Part shown: piece by piece, positions 35,698 to 44,631 of the stretch | Layout of the letters: each line of letters opens with the position of its first letter | Position numbering within the stretch: the stretch's first letter is position 1 | From: Pseudoflavonifractor sp. Marseille-P3106 | Lineage (GTDB): Bacteria > Bacillota > Clostridia > Oscillospirales > Oscillospiraceae | Assembly (NCBI GenBank): GCA_900169975.1 | Contig: LT827122.1 | Coordinates: forward strand, 182,804 to 246,803 | Direction of reading: 5' to 3' | Length of the DNA stretch: 64,000 bases | Program-made: the position numbers and the translations under genes | The notes under the pieces: generated by a model | What the model was told of the DNA's origin: nothing | Seen by the model: the letters and a program-made list of their open reading frames with translations, nothing else | The model's database searches: none

Positions 35698-37446
35698 ATG
35701 ACTGCCCAAGAGATGAAAACCCACGGCCATCTGGCCATTTTTGCGTCTTACTATAAGCCCCATATGAAACTCTTTCTGCTGGATCTGTTCTGCGCCCTGG
35801 TGATCTGCCTGGTGGATCTGGTGTTCCCCTACGTCTCCCGCCTGTCCATGCAGGCACTGCTGCCTCAGGGGCTGTTCCAGACCTTCTTCACTGTCATGGT
35901 CCTCATGGTCCTGGCCTATCTTTTGAAGGGCGGGATGTACTTTATCGTTACCTTCTGGGGCCATCTGATGGGGGTCAACATCGAAGCCGACATCCGGCGG
36001 GACCTCTTCGAGCACATGCAGACCCTGTCCTTCTCCTTTTTTGACAAAAACCGCACCGGTCAGCTCATGAGCCGGGTCACCGGCGACCTCTTCGAGATCG
36101 GAGAGCTGGCCCACCACGGCCCCGAGGATCTGTTCATCTCCTCGGTGACCCTCATCGGCGCCTTCTGCGTCATGTGCACCATCCGGTGGGAGCTGGCCCT
36201 GGCCGTCTTTGCCGTGGTGCCCCTGTTCATCGTCTTTACCGTCTTTCAGCGCCGCCGGATGAGCCGGGTCTCCGTGGGGGTGAAGGGCAAGCTGGCCGTC
36301 ATCAACGGGGAAGTGGAGTCCTCTCTCTCCGGCATCCGCACCGCCCAGGCCTTTGCCAACGAAGGGGAGGAGAAGCGGAAGTTCGAGGCCTCCAACGACC
36401 AGTTCCGCGGCGCCAAGCGGAACTACTACAAGGCCATGGCCCTCTATCAGTCGGGCATGGAGCTGTGCGTGGGCATCATGTCCGTGGTGGTCATCGCCGT
36501 GGGCGGCTACTTTATCATGCTGGGGGAGATGGACTACACCGATCTCATCACCTTCTCCCTCTACGTCACCACCTTCATCACCCCCATCCGCAAGCTCTCC
36601 GCCTTTGTGGAGCAGTTCATGCAGGGGATGGCGGGCTTCACCCGGTTCGTGGAGCTGATGCGGACCGACCCCGAGATCACCGACGCCCCCGGCGCCGCCG
36701 ACGCCGGGACGGTCAAGGGACAGATCGACCTGGACAGCGTGTCCTTCTCCTACGGCCCCGGCCAGCCTCCCGTGCTGGAGAAGATCGACCTCCACATCGC
36801 CCCCGGAGAGACGGTGGCGGTGGTGGGCCCCTCCGGGGGCGGCAAATCCACCCTCTGCCAGCTCATCCCCCGGTTCTACGACGTCACCGGAGGCGACATC
36901 CGGGTGGACGGCCGGGACGTGCGGGACCTGACCCTGACCTCCCTGCGGAAAAACATCGGGATCGTCCAGCAGGACGTGTTCCTCTTTGCGGGCACCATCT
37001 TCGACAACATCGCCTACGGCCGGCCGGACGCCACCGCCGAGGAGGTCTACGCCGCCGCCCGGAAGGCCGAGCTCTACGACGACGTGATGGCCATGCCCGA
37101 CGGCTTCCAGACCTATGTGGGAGAGCGGGGCGTGATGCTCTCCGGCGGACAGAAGCAGCGGGTCTCCATCGCCCGGGTCTTTTTGAAGGATCCCCCGGTG
37201 CTCATCCTGGACGAGGCCACCTCCGCCCTGGACACCGTCACCGAGCACCGCATCCAGGGGGCCTTCGACGCCCTGGCCCAAGGCCGTACCACCCTCATCA
37301 TCGCCCACCGGCTGTCCACCATCCGCTCGGCCCACCGCATCGCCGTCATCGACGACAATCATGTGGCCGAGCTGGGCACCTGGGACGAGCTGGTGGCCAG
37401 GGACGGGGAATTCGCCAGGCTCTGCCGCGCCCAGGAGCTGTCCTGA
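35698..37446 (+). CDS. ABC exporter, fused membrane and ATPase domains
   Basis: 582 aa half-transporter of the MsbA/multidrug type. Six-helix exporter domain (about 20-310; SFSFFDKNRTGQLMSRVTGD is typical), then the ATPase with Walker A GPSGGGKST, ABC signature LSGGQKQR, Walker B VLILDEATSALD and H-loop IIAHRLSTI. It probably works as a homodimer, since no partner is adjacent; substrate unknown. ATG 35698 follows CGGAGG. The gene is 38 nt upstream of lspA. Confidence 0.9.
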   Translation: MTAQEMKTHGHLAIFASYYKPHMKLFLLDLFCALVICLVDLVFPYVSRLSMQALLPQGLFQTFFTVMVLMVLAYLLKGGMYFIVTFWGHLMGVNIEADIRRDLFEHMQTLSFSFFDKNRTGQLMSRVTGDLFEIGELAHHGPEDLFISSVTLIGAFCVMCTIRWELALAVFAVVPLFIVFTVFQRRRMSRVSVGVKGKLAVINGEVESSLSGIRTAQAFANEGEEKRKFEASNDQFRGAKRNYYKAMALYQSGMELCVGIMSVVVIAVGGYFIMLGEMDYTDLITFSLYVTTFITPIRKLSAFVEQFMQGMAGFTRFVELMRTDPEITDAPGAADAGTVKGQIDLDSVSFSYGPGQPPVLEKIDLHIAPGETVAVVGPSGGGKSTLCQLIPRFYDVTGGDIRVDGRDVRDLTLTSLRKNIGIVQQDVFLFAGTIFDNIAYGRPDATAEEVYAAARKAELYDDVMAMPDGFQTYVGERGVMLSGGQKQRVSIARVFLKDPPVLILDEATSALDTVTEHRIQGAFDALAQGRTTLIIAHRLSTIRSAHRIAVIDDNHVAELGTWDELVARDGEFARLCRAQELS

Positions 37447-37484
37447 GCGCTCCTTCTGCCCACATCCCGAAAGGATTTGATTCC

Positions 37485-37955
37485 ATGCTGTATTATCTTC
37501 TTGCCGCAGTCCTGGTTGTTATTGACCAGTCGGTGAAAGCCTGGGTTCGAGCCTCCATCCCCCTGGGCCAGTCCATCCCCTTTCTTCCGGGGATCATGGA
37601 GCTGACCTACATCCAGAACACCGGGGCGGCCTTCTCCAGCTTTTCCTCTCTGACCTGGCTGCTGGCGCTGATCTCCCTGCTCGCCTCTGTGGCGGTGGCA
37701 GTGCTGATGGCACGCAAACTTTTCACCCGGCCGCTGGGCCGGCTCTCCCTGGCCCTGATCCTGGGCGGAGCGGTGGGCAACCTCATCGACCGGGTCTTTC
37801 TGGGCTTTGTCACCGACATGTTCGCCACCACCTTTATGGATTTCGCCGTCTTTAACGTGGCGGACATCTGCGTGGTGACGGGCGGCATTCTCATGGTGAT
37901 CTACGTTCTGTTTTTCTATGACAAGCAGAAGGAGGCCCGCCATGACGCCCCTTGA
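37485..37955 (+). CDS. lspA: Lipoprotein signal peptidase (signal peptidase II)
   Basis: 156 aa, four membrane helices. The catalytic aspartates lie in GNLIDRV and FNVADICV, and the conserved IQNTGAAFS motif is present. The enzyme cleaves prolipoprotein signal peptides, such as those of the several binding lipoproteins encoded in this window. AAAGGA precedes ATG 37485. It overlaps rluD by 14 nt, a common lspA-rluD pairing in Firmicutes. Confidence 0.95.
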   Translation: MLYYLLAAVLVVIDQSVKAWVRASIPLGQSIPFLPGIMELTYIQNTGAAFSSFSSLTWLLALISLLASVAVAVLMARKLFTRPLGRLSLALILGGAVGNLIDRVFLGFVTDMFATTFMDFAVFNVADICVVTGGILMVIYVLFFYDKQKEARHDAP

Positions 37956-38853
37956 GCTCATCGCCGACCGGGAAGGGGAGCGCGTCGACCAGTTCCTGGC
38001 CCGCAGCCTCCCGGAGCTCACCCGCTCGGCCGCCCAGCGGCTGCTGGAGGAGGGGAAGGTCCTCCAGCAGGGCCAGGCGGTGAAGAAAAACCGCAGGACT
38101 CTTCCGGGGGAGGGCTACACCCTCTGTATCCCCGACCCGGCCCCCATCGACGTGCTCCCCCAGGACATCCCTCTGGACGTGGTCTATGAGGACGCCGACG
38201 TCATCGTGGTCAACAAGCCGGTGGGGCTGGTGGTCCATCCCGCTCCCGGCCATCCGGACGGCACTTTGGTCAACGCCCTGCTCTACCACTGCGGCAGCAG
38301 CCTCTCCGGGATCAACGGCCAGCTCCGCCCGGGCATCGTCCACCGCATCGACCGGGACACCTCAGGGCTCATCATCGCCGCCAAAAACGATCCTGCCCAC
38401 CTGGCCCTGGCCGCCCAGCTTCAGGATCACAGCCTCTGCCGGGAATACCGCGCCGTGGCGGTGGGCAGCCTGAGGGAGGATGCCGGGACGGTGGACGCCC
38501 CCATCGGCCGCCACCTCACAGACCGAAAGCGGATGGCCGTCGACCCCAAAAACGGCCGGAGCGCCGTGACCCACTGGGAGGTGCTGGCCCGCTACCCCGG
38601 CCACACCTATGTGAAGTGCCGCCTGGAGACCGGCCGCACCCACCAGATCCGGGTCCATCTGGCCTCTATCGGGCACCCTCTGCTGGGGGATGTGGTCTAC
38701 GGAGGCAAAAAACCGGTCCCCGGTCTGGCGGGTCAGTGCCTCCACGCCAAAAAGCTCTCCTTTCTCCACCCCCGCACCGGGGAGCGGGTGACGGTGGAGT
38801 GCCCCCTGCCTGACTGGTTCCAGGCGGTTTTGGACCGGCTGGAGCGGAAATGA
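37942..38853 (+). CDS. RluD-family 23S rRNA pseudouridine synthase
   Basis: 303 aa. N-terminal S4 RNA-binding domain (1-65; RVDQFLARSLPELTRSAAQRL) and an RluA/RluD catalytic domain with the signature GIVHRIDRDTSG holding the catalytic Asp. It isomerises uridines in large-subunit rRNA; the exact sites are not predictable. ATG 37942 lies inside the end of lspA. Confidence 0.92.
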   Translation: MTPLELIADREGERVDQFLARSLPELTRSAAQRLLEEGKVLQQGQAVKKNRRTLPGEGYTLCIPDPAPIDVLPQDIPLDVVYEDADVIVVNKPVGLVVHPAPGHPDGTLVNALLYHCGSSLSGINGQLRPGIVHRIDRDTSGLIIAAKNDPAHLALAAQLQDHSLCREYRAVAVGSLREDAGTVDAPIGRHLTDRKRMAVDPKNGRSAVTHWEVLARYPGHTYVKCRLETGRTHQIRVHLASIGHPLLGDVVYGGKKPVPGLAGQCLHAKKLSFLHPRTGERVTVECPLPDWFQAVLDRLERK

Positions 38854-38885
38854 TTCCCGTTTTGGCCTCTTTTCCCCACCGCGCC

Positions 38886-38913
38886 TTGACAATCCCCCCG
38901 CTTTTGGTATAAA
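38886..38913 (+). promoter_or_regulatory. Promoter of the thiT operon
   Basis: TTGACA (38886-38891) with TATAAA (38908-38913, 16-nt spacer) or TAAAAT two bases on (18-nt spacer). Confidence 0.75.
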
Positions 38914-38944
38914 ATAATTCACAGGCCGTAAGGACAAACTGAAT

Positions 38945-39043
38945 ACAGGGGCGCTGGACGCAAGTCCGGCTGAGATGCAGGAGTGTAGTGCCGCTCCCGG
39001 TCCCTTGAACCTGATCCGGGTAATGCCGGCGTAGGAAGCGATT
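38945..39043 (+). promoter_or_regulatory. TPP riboswitch (THI element) aptamer
   Basis: Unmistakable conserved blocks: ACAGGGGCGC, CTGAGAT, CCCTTGAACCTGATCCGGGT and AATGCCGGCGTAGGAAG. It binds thiamin pyrophosphate and here controls thiT and the HAD gene. The attenuator hairpin follows at 39067-39111. Confidence 0.97.
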
Positions 39044-39066
39044 TGGTGACACATCGTCTCTTTTTC

Positions 39067-39111
39067 GTACCGCAATGCGCCTTCCCCGGTTTGCGCTTGC
39101 GGTACTTTTTT
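39067..39111 (+). terminator. Riboswitch-controlled terminator before thiT
   Basis: Stem GTACCGCAA/TTGCGGTAC extended by GCGC/GCGC (39067-39080 with 39093-39105), followed by T6. It forms when TPP is bound. Confidence 0.85.
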
Positions 39112-39131
39112 CAAAAGGAGAAAAAGAAACG

Positions 39132-39713
39132 ATGGAAAACACAGCGACAAGATCCCGTTCCCGGAAGTATCTGGCCGTGCGCAGGCTCTGCGAGGGGGGC
39201 CTGATGGTCGTTTTGGCTCAGATCCTGAGCTTCATCAAGATCTGGGAAATGCCCTGGGGCGGCTCCATTTGCCTGTCCATGCTCCCCATTTTCCTCTTCG
39301 CCGTCCGCTGGGGCACCGGCAGCGGCCTGCTGGCCGGCTTTGTACTGGGCGTGCTCCAGTTCATGTATGACGGCGGCTTTGCCTTGGGCTGGCAGTCCAT
39401 TCTAGGCGACTATCTGGTGGCCTTCACCGTCCTGGGCCTGGCCGGTCTCTTCCGGGGCTGCAAGGGCGGCATCTTCTGGGGCACCGTGGCAGGCTCCGCC
39501 GCCCGGTTCCTGGTCCACTACGTAGTGGGCGCCACGGTCTGGGCCGAATACATGCCCGAGACCTTTTTCAACCTGACGATGACCACCCCCTGGTTTTACT
39601 CCCTGCTCTACAACGGTTTTTACATGGTCATCGACATGGCCCTGTGCCTCATCATCTTCGCCATTCTCTACAAGCCCATGCACAAATATCTGACGGGGGC
39701 GGACCTCCGTTAA
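39132..39713 (+). CDS. thiT: ThiT, thiamin-specific S component of an ECF transporter
   Basis: 193 aa, six membrane helices. The family motif is seen around WGGSICLSMLPIFLFAVRWG, followed by GFVLGVLQFMYDGGFAL and AEYMP. It binds thiamin and works with a shared EcfAA'T module encoded elsewhere. TPP riboswitch control supports the assignment. ATG 39132 follows AAAGGAG. Confidence 0.95.
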   Translation: MENTATRSRSRKYLAVRRLCEGGLMVVLAQILSFIKIWEMPWGGSICLSMLPIFLFAVRWGTGSGLLAGFVLGVLQFMYDGGFALGWQSILGDYLVAFTVLGLAGLFRGCKGGIFWGTVAGSAARFLVHYVVGATVWAEYMPETFFNLTMTTPWFYSLLYNGFYMVIDMALCLIIFAILYKPMHKYLTGADLR

Positions 39714-39727
39714 GAGGAGGGACCCCT

Positions 39728-40534
39728 TTGGGAAAATTCGACGGCGTGCTCCTGGCCACCGATTTCGATGAAACCTATTACAGTGCCGCGGGCGCTGTTC
39801 CCCCGGCCAACCTGGAGGCCCTGGCCTACTTTGAGGCGGAAGGAGGCATCTTTACCGTCTCCACCGGCCGGGCCCACCGCACCTTCGCCCCCTTTCTCCA
39901 CCTGACGCCGGTGAACGCCCCGGTCATCCTCTCCAACGGCGCCCAGCTCTACGACTTCGCCGCCGACCGCATGGTGATGGAGACCACCATCGCCCCCACC
40001 ATTGCCGCCGACCTGGAGGCCCTCACCGCCCGCAATCCCCAGGTGGGGCTGGAGGCCTACCACGGAGAGGACATCTATATCTGGAACCCCAATTTCTGGA
40101 CCTGGTATCACCTGAACAAGGCGGGCACCGGCGCCACCGAGTGCCCCATCTCCGCCATGCCCCTCCCCTGGGGCAAGGCCATCCTTCATCAGGATCACCC
40201 CTTTCTGCTGAAGGCCCAGGCAGACCTGCTGTCCCACTGGCCGGAGCGCTATGAGGCCATTTTCTCCAACCCCCACATGCTGGAGATCACCGCCAAAGGG
40301 AGCACCAAGGGTGGGATGGTGCTCAAGCTGGCCGAACTGCTGGGTATCCGGAGGGAACACATCTACTGCATTGGAGACAATCAAAACGACATCCCCATGC
40401 TGGAGGTCTCTGCCATCCCCTTTGCCCCCGCCAACTGCGCCAAAGAGGTCAAGGACTGGGGAGCCCGCCTGCTCCCCGCCTGCGAGGAGGGCGCTGTGGC
40501 CAGCCTGATCGAGATTTTGGACCAAACTTATTAA
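39728..40534 (+). CDS. Cof-type HAD family phosphatase, TPP-riboswitch co-regulated
   Basis: 268 aa. Motif I LATDFDETY (nucleophile Asp), motif II STG, Lys of motif III in TKGGMVLKLAELLG, motif IV GDNQNDIPML: the Cof/YbjI subfamily, which hydrolyses small sugar or cofactor phosphates. TTG 39728 is the start, with AGGAGG 7 nt upstream. It lies only 14 nt after thiT and before the next terminator, so it shares TPP control. A role in dephosphorylating a thiamin-related phosphate is a reasonable inference. Confidence 0.85.
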   Translation: MGKFDGVLLATDFDETYYSAAGAVPPANLEALAYFEAEGGIFTVSTGRAHRTFAPFLHLTPVNAPVILSNGAQLYDFAADRMVMETTIAPTIAADLEALTARNPQVGLEAYHGEDIYIWNPNFWTWYHLNKAGTGATECPISAMPLPWGKAILHQDHPFLLKAQADLLSHWPERYEAIFSNPHMLEITAKGSTKGGMVLKLAELLGIRREHIYCIGDNQNDIPMLEVSAIPFAPANCAKEVKDWGARLLPACEEGAVASLIEILDQTY

Positions 40535-40548
40535 AAATGAATGTTCCG

Positions 40549-40602
40549 CAGACCGGCAGGGCCGGGCCTCTGAGGGGCCCGGCCCTGCCGGTCTGTGTTT
40601 GT
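40549..40602 (+). terminator. Terminator of the thiT-HAD operon
   Basis: 20-bp stem (40549-40568 with 40576-40595), tail TGTTTGTAT. Confidence 0.85.
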
Positions 40603-40636
40603 ATCAAACTAATTTTTATTGGTCCAGAAAATCTAC

Positions 40637-40665
40637 TTGTCATTTAAACAGGACTGTGCTATGAT
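40637..40665 (+). promoter_or_regulatory. Promoter of the SDR gene
   Basis: TTGTCA (40637-40642), 17-nt spacer, TATGAT (40660-40665). Confidence 0.7.
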
Positions 40666-40725
40666 CGTTCCAGAATCAGCCAAATCATTTGGATCGCGGC
40701 AATTTTTCAAAGGAGGCAGCGTGTT

Positions 40726-41493
40726 ATGGAGACCATGCAGGGAAAGGTTGCGATCATCACCGGCGGCGGCAAGGGCGGCGGGATCGGATACGGACTGTCC
40801 ACCGCCTTTGCCAAGGAGGGCGTCGACCTGGTCATCACCGGGCGGAACGTCAAGAAGCTCACCGACGCCCAGGAGGAGCTGGAGCGGCTCTACGGCGTCA
40901 AGGTGCTGCCCATGCAGTGCGACGGCGGCGTGGAGGAGCAGGTGGCCCATGTGGTGGAGGAGGCCGTCAAGACCTTCGGCCGCATCGACTTCCTCATCAA
41001 CAACGCCCAAAACTCCGCCTCCGGCGTGCCTTTGGCCGAGCACACCAAGGAGCAGTTCGACCAGGCTATCTACTCCGGGCTGTACGCCGCCTTCTTTTAC
41101 ATGAAGCACTGTTACCCCGAGCTCAAGAAGACCCGGGGATCTGTGGTGAACTTCGCCTCGGGCGCTGGCCTGTTCGGCAAGCCGGGCCAGAGCAGCTACG
41201 CCGCCGCCAAGGAGGGCATCCGGGGCATGACCCGGGTAGCCGCCACCGAGTGGGGCCCCGACGGCATCAACTGCAACATCATCTGCCCCCTGGTGCTCAC
41301 CGACGCCCTCAAAAAGTGGCGGGAGGAGTACCCCGCGGTCTATGAGCAGACCATCAAGGGCATCCCCGCCGGGCGCTTCGGCGACCCCGAAAAGGACATC
41401 GGCCGCACCGCGGTGTTCCTGTGCAGCGACGCCGCCAAATATATCTCCGGTGAAACCATCACCATGCAGGGCGGCAGCGGACTGCGCCCCTGA
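40726..41493 (+). CDS. Short-chain dehydrogenase/reductase
   Basis: 255 aa. Rossmann start KVAIITGGGKGGGIGYGLS (an unusual extra GG in the TGxxxGxG loop), NNA motif, catalytic Ser in NFASGAG and YxxxK in SSYAAAK, C-terminal GETITMQGG. NAD(P)-dependent oxidoreductase; substrate unknown. AAAGGAGG precedes ATG 40726. A monocistronic unit whose terminator is part of the MITE-like element. Confidence 0.9.
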   Translation: METMQGKVAIITGGGKGGGIGYGLSTAFAKEGVDLVITGRNVKKLTDAQEELERLYGVKVLPMQCDGGVEEQVAHVVEEAVKTFGRIDFLINNAQNSASGVPLAEHTKEQFDQAIYSGLYAAFFYMKHCYPELKKTRGSVVNFASGAGLFGKPGQSSYAAAKEGIRGMTRVAATEWGPDGINCNIICPLVLTDALKKWREEYPAVYEQTIKGIPAGRFGDPEKDIGRTAVFLCSDAAKYISGETITMQGGSGLRP

Positions 41494-41693
41494 GGCTGTC
41501 GAAAAAGTGGCTTCGCCACTTTTTCGAGCAGGATGCAGCCCGTCGCGCGCACGCATGGTCCGCCTTTGACGGACCATGCGCACACTTACGGGCCGAGAGG
41601 TGTTTTCTGCCACGTACACGCCGCGGCAGAAAACAGATCCCACCTCTTTCGCGCCTGCGGGCGCGAAACTCTGCGAGGCTTTTTTGACAAGCT
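41494..41693. repeat. Palindromic MITE-like element of about 200 bp
   Basis: Ends are imperfect terminal inverted repeats: GGCTGTCGAAAAAG (41495-41508), and CTTTTTTGACAAGC (41679-41692) whose complement is GCTTGTCAAAAAAG. The inside is almost wholly made of hairpins: 13-bp stem 41499-41511/41515-41527; 11-bp 41552-41562/41570-41580; 10-bp 41602-41611/41625-41634, extended outward by AGAGGTG/CACCTCT; and 9-bp 41647-41655/41660-41668. No open frame of note. The first hairpin probably terminates the SDR transcript. Confidence 0.6.
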
Positions 41694-41694
41694 G

Positions 41695-41737
41695 AAACGC
41701 CGCCTGCCGAGATCCTCCCGGCAGGCGGCGTTTTCAA
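41695..41737. terminator. Terminator of the lysine ABC operon
   Basis: Perfect 15-bp stem (41695-41709 with 41719-41733), 9-nt loop; lies 12 nt beyond the minus-strand ATPase stop. Confidence 0.75.
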
Positions 41738-41744
41738 TTTTTGT

Positions 41745-42485
41745 TCAATTTTCCCGGAACCGGGCCAGGAACTCCCGGGTCCGGGGGTTTTTCGGGTCTT
41801 GAAAGAGCTCCCCGGGGAGGCCCTCCTCGGCAATGACGCCATCGGCCATAAAGACCACGTGATTGCTCACGTCCCGGGCGAAGGCCATCTCGTGAGTGAC
41901 CACGATCATGGTCATGCCTCCCCGGGCCAGGTCCCGCATGACGGAGAGGACTTCCCCCACCATCTCCGGATCCAGCGCGGAGGTGGGCTCGTCAAAGAGC
42001 AGCACCTCGGGTTCCATGGCCAGGGCCCGGGCGATGGCTACCCGCTGCTTCTGGCCGCCGGAGAGCTGTCGGGGGCGGGCGTTGATGTAGGGGGCCATCC
42101 CCACCTGCTCCAGATAGCGGATGGCGTTTTTCCGGGCGGTCTCGGCGTCTTTTTTCAGCACCTTCCGCTGACCCACGGTGCAGTTGTCCAGCACCGTCAT
42201 GTTGCTGAAGAGGTTGAAGGACTGAAAGACCATGCCCACCTTGCTGCGGTAGGCGGCGGGGTCGACGCCCCGGCCGGTCACGTCCTGGTCGTGAAAAATC
42301 ACGCTCCCGGAGGTGGGGGTCTCCAGCAGGTTGATGCACCGCAGGAGGGTGGACTTGCCGGAACCGGAAGGCCCGATGACGGTGGTCACATCCCCGGAAG
42401 AGACCGTGAAGTCGATGTCCCGGAGCACCACGTTGGCCCCGAAGGACTTGGACAGATGGCGCACGGCAATGATGGGTTCGGCCAT
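41745..42485 (-). CDS. Lysine ABC transporter ATP-binding protein (by riboswitch)
   Basis: 246 aa GlnQ-type ATPase: Walker [10 protein letters not shown], signature LSGGQKQR, Walker [16 protein letters not shown]-loop VVTHEMAFA. Last gene of the lysine-riboswitch operon. Paralogous to the ATPase at 16902-17648. It begins 1 nt after the permease stop. Confidence 0.92.
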   Translation of the reverse strand: MAEPIIAVRHLSKSFGANVVLRDIDFTVSSGDVTTVIGPSGSGKSTLLRCINLLETPTSGSVIFHDQDVTGRGVDPAAYRSKVGMVFQSFNLFSNMTVLDNCTVGQRKVLKKDAETARKNAIRYLEQVGMAPYINARPRQLSGGQKQRVAIARALAMEPEVLLFDEPTSALDPEMVGEVLSVMRDLARGGMTMIVVTHEMAFARDVSNHVVFMADGVIAEEGLPGELFQDPKNPRTREFLARFREN

Positions 42486-42486
42486 G

Positions 42487-43323
42487 TCACATCCTCCTCT
42501 CTTGTTCCAGGTTGCGCTCCAGGGTGTCCTCCACCTTTTTGGGGTGGCGGTAGGTCCCGGCGGCCATGGTGAGCGCGTCGGCTTGCACCAGCTTGTAGCT
42601 GTCCGAGCCGTCCATCAGCTTCTCGATCCACCGCAGGAGGAAAGAGGCGATGAGCGTCATGGTCAGATAGCCTATCATCTCGATGGCGGCGGAGGGGAAG
42701 TAGAGGTTGTTCACGCCGGTGATATAGCGGTGGAAGGCGAAAAACTCGGTGAAGCCGATGATGAACATCACCGAGGTGTCCTTCACGTTGATAATGAAGT
42801 TGTTGCCGATCTGCGGCATGATGTTCCGCAGGGCCTGAGGCAGGATAACGCTGGTCATGGTCTGGAAGTGGGTCATACCGATGGCCTTGGCGCCCTCGGT
42901 CTGGCCGGGGTCGATGGAGAGGATGCCGCCCCGGACGGACTCGGCCATGTAGGCGCCCGTGTTGATGGAGACGATGAGGATGGCGGCAGCCCAGATGTTG
43001 TCAAACCGCATGGAGTTGTTGGTGAAATAGGGCAGGCCGTAGTAAATGAACACGGCCTGCAGGACCATGGGGGTGCCGCGAAAGACCTCCACATAGATCC
43101 GCACCAGGGCGCGGACCAGCTTGAGGCCAAAACGCTTGGGGGCGGAGTCCTGCCGGGCCACGGGGATGGTGTTCAGGATCCCGCAGGCCAGGCCGATGAC
43201 GCAGCCGATGAGGGTGGCCACCAGGGCCAGGACCAGGGTGCTGCCCATGCCCCCCAGGTATTTGACCCAGTAGGCACTCCAGAGCCGGGTCATATCGTAG
43301 CCCAGCTTGGCGAAGATCTCCAT
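42487..43323 (-). CDS. Lysine ABC transporter permease
   Basis: 278 aa HisM/GlnP-type permease. It has the FRGTPMVLQ motif and the EAA loop [15 protein letters not shown], with an N-terminal extension of about 20 residues and a C-terminal cytoplasmic tail of about 40. Downstream of the binding protein gene across a GC-rich hairpin, as in the other polar amino acid operon here. Confidence 0.92.
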   Translation of the reverse strand: MEIFAKLGYDMTRLWSAYWVKYLGGMGSTLVLALVATLIGCVIGLACGILNTIPVARQDSAPKRFGLKLVRALVRIYVEVFRGTPMVLQAVFIYYGLPYFTNNSMRFDNIWAAAILIVSINTGAYMAESVRGGILSIDPGQTEGAKAIGMTHFQTMTSVILPQALRNIMPQIGNNFIINVKDTSVMFIIGFTEFFAFHRYITGVNNLYFPSAAIEMIGYLTMTLIASFLLRWIEKLMDGSDSYKLVQADALTMAAGTYRHPKKVEDTLERNLEQERRM

Positions 43324-43350
43324 GGGGAATGCTCCTTTCTTTGCGCAGAG

Positions 43351-43379
43351 CCCGCCCCCGGCGCCGGGCCGGGGGCGGG
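43351..43379 (-). promoter_or_regulatory. Intercistronic hairpin between SBP and permease genes (lysine operon)
   Basis: 12-bp GC stem (43351-43362 with 43368-43379), 5-nt loop, no T run. Same position as the hairpin at 18404-18431. Confidence 0.6.
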
Positions 43380-43401
43380 GATGGTATATATAAGGCAGGT
43401 C

Positions 43402-44325
43402 TTAAATCTCGGGCTGGATGGCGATGGCCCGGTCCATGAGGGCGTTGAAGTGCTCCTCGGTGAGGGCGGAAAGGACCCGATCCATGGCGTCCTTCAGCTC
43501 GGTATTCCCCTTGGCCACGGACATGCCGATGTTTACGTTCTCGGCCCGCTCGGTCTCGTCGGCAAACCGGAAATCGCCGTCGGTGCCGGAGAAGTTCAGG
43601 ATGACCAGGTTGTCATCCTTGGCGGCAGCGCCCAAGGCCGTGGGCATATCGGTGCAGATAAAGTCCACGGTGCCGGTCTGGAGCTGCATCAGCATGGCGG
43701 GAGCGGTCTCAGCAGGGGGAAGCAGGTTGGCGTTCTCAATCTGGGTGAGGCAGGAGTCGTACCAGATGGTGCCGGACTGGGCGGTGCAGGTGCCGCCGGA
43801 CAAGTCGGCGATGGAGGCAGCGTTGGCGTACTTGCTGTCCTTGGTGGTGACGCAGACGATGGTGGCATAGTAGTAGGGGCCGGCCATGTCGACCTCGGCC
43901 ATGCGGTCGGCGGTCATGGACTGGCCGGCGATGTTGGCGTCCATCATGCCTGACTGGATGGCGGGGCAGAGGGAGTCCCAGGCGGAGGAGACCACTTCCA
44001 GTTCCCAGCCATAGGCGTCGCAGATGCGCTTGGCGATCATCACGTCATAGCCGTTGGCGTAGGAGCCGGGGACGTTGGCAATGGGCACGGCGCCGTTGGA
44101 GTCGTCGACCTGCATCCAGTTATAGGGGGCGTAAGCACACTCCATTCCCACGGTGAGGACGCCGTCCTCCACGCCGGGGATGGCGCTGGTGTCCACGCCG
44201 GTCAGATCCTCCACGGCGGGGATTTCCACGGCCGCGGGGGCAGCGCTCTCGGTAGAGGCTCCGCCGCCGCAGGCGGTGAGGGTGAGGCCCAGGGTCAGGG
44301 CCAGAGCAAACAGCTTCTTTTTCAT
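43402..44325 (-). CDS. Lysine ABC transporter substrate-binding lipoprotein
   Basis: 307 aa. Lipobox LGLTLTACGGG, Ala/Ser/Glu linker, then a family-3 binding domain (GMECAYAPYNWMQVDDS, GYDVMIAKRICDAYGWELEVV, AIQSGMMDANIAGQSMTADR). The lysine riboswitch directly upstream argues that lysine is the ligand. Start ATG 44325 follows AGGAAAGGA; the in-frame start nine codons upstream overlaps that site. Confidence 0.92.
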   Translation of the reverse strand: MKKKLFALALTLGLTLTACGGGASTESAAPAAVEIPAVEDLTGVDTSAIPGVEDGVLTVGMECAYAPYNWMQVDDSNGAVPIANVPGSYANGYDVMIAKRICDAYGWELEVVSSAWDSLCPAIQSGMMDANIAGQSMTADRMAEVDMAGPYYYATIVCVTTKDSKYANAASIADLSGGTCTAQSGTIWYDSCLTQIENANLLPPAETAPAMLMQLQTGTVDFICTDMPTALGAAAKDDNLVILNFSGTDGDFRFADETERAENVNIGMSVAKGNTELKDAMDRVLSALTEEHFNALMDRAIAIQPEI

Positions 44326-44354
44326 ATCCAAACAATCCTTTCCTGTGCCCAAGC

Positions 44355-44394
44355 AAAAAACACGGGCGCTTTTCTATGAAAAGCGCCCGTGTGG
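44355..44394 (-). terminator. Riboswitch-controlled terminator before the lysine ABC operon
   Basis: Minus strand: stem 44392-44378 with 44374-44361 (ACACGGGCGCTTTTC pairing with its complement), ATA loop, then T6 (44360-44355). Confidence 0.9.
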
Positions 44395-44439
44395 AATGAA
44401 AGAACCAAAACACCGGCCCCACAAACGGGGACGGCATCG

Positions 44440-44620
44440 CGCGGCTCGACCAGACCAGATAGCGCTTCACACACTTGTGACAGTCCGACGGGTTTTCCCC
44501 GGCGGCCCAGGCCAAGCACCGCCAGGCAGCGGCACTCCCTTCGGCGGCGCTCCCTTTCCCACGGACGGCTGCCTGCCCTTGTCCGGTGGTACTTATGAGA
44601 ACCGCGCCTCTATCAGGTTT
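44440..44620 (-). promoter_or_regulatory. Lysine riboswitch (L box) aptamer
   Basis: Minus-strand conserved blocks in order: GATAGAGGCGCGGTTCTCA, AAGTA, GGGAGCGCCGCCGAAGGGA, CTTGGCCTGGGCC, GGACTGTCACA and the closing GCTATC. These are the hallmarks of the lysC/lysP leader class. A perfect terminator lies between aptamer and start, so lysine should switch the transporter off. Confidence 0.95.
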
Positions 44621-44631
44621 ATTTGGCTGTT

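Noticed and set aside
44577..44600. GGTGGTAC on the plus strand, reminiscent of a T-box core
   Set aside because: No stem I or terminator on that strand; the sequence belongs to the lysine riboswitch on the minus strand.
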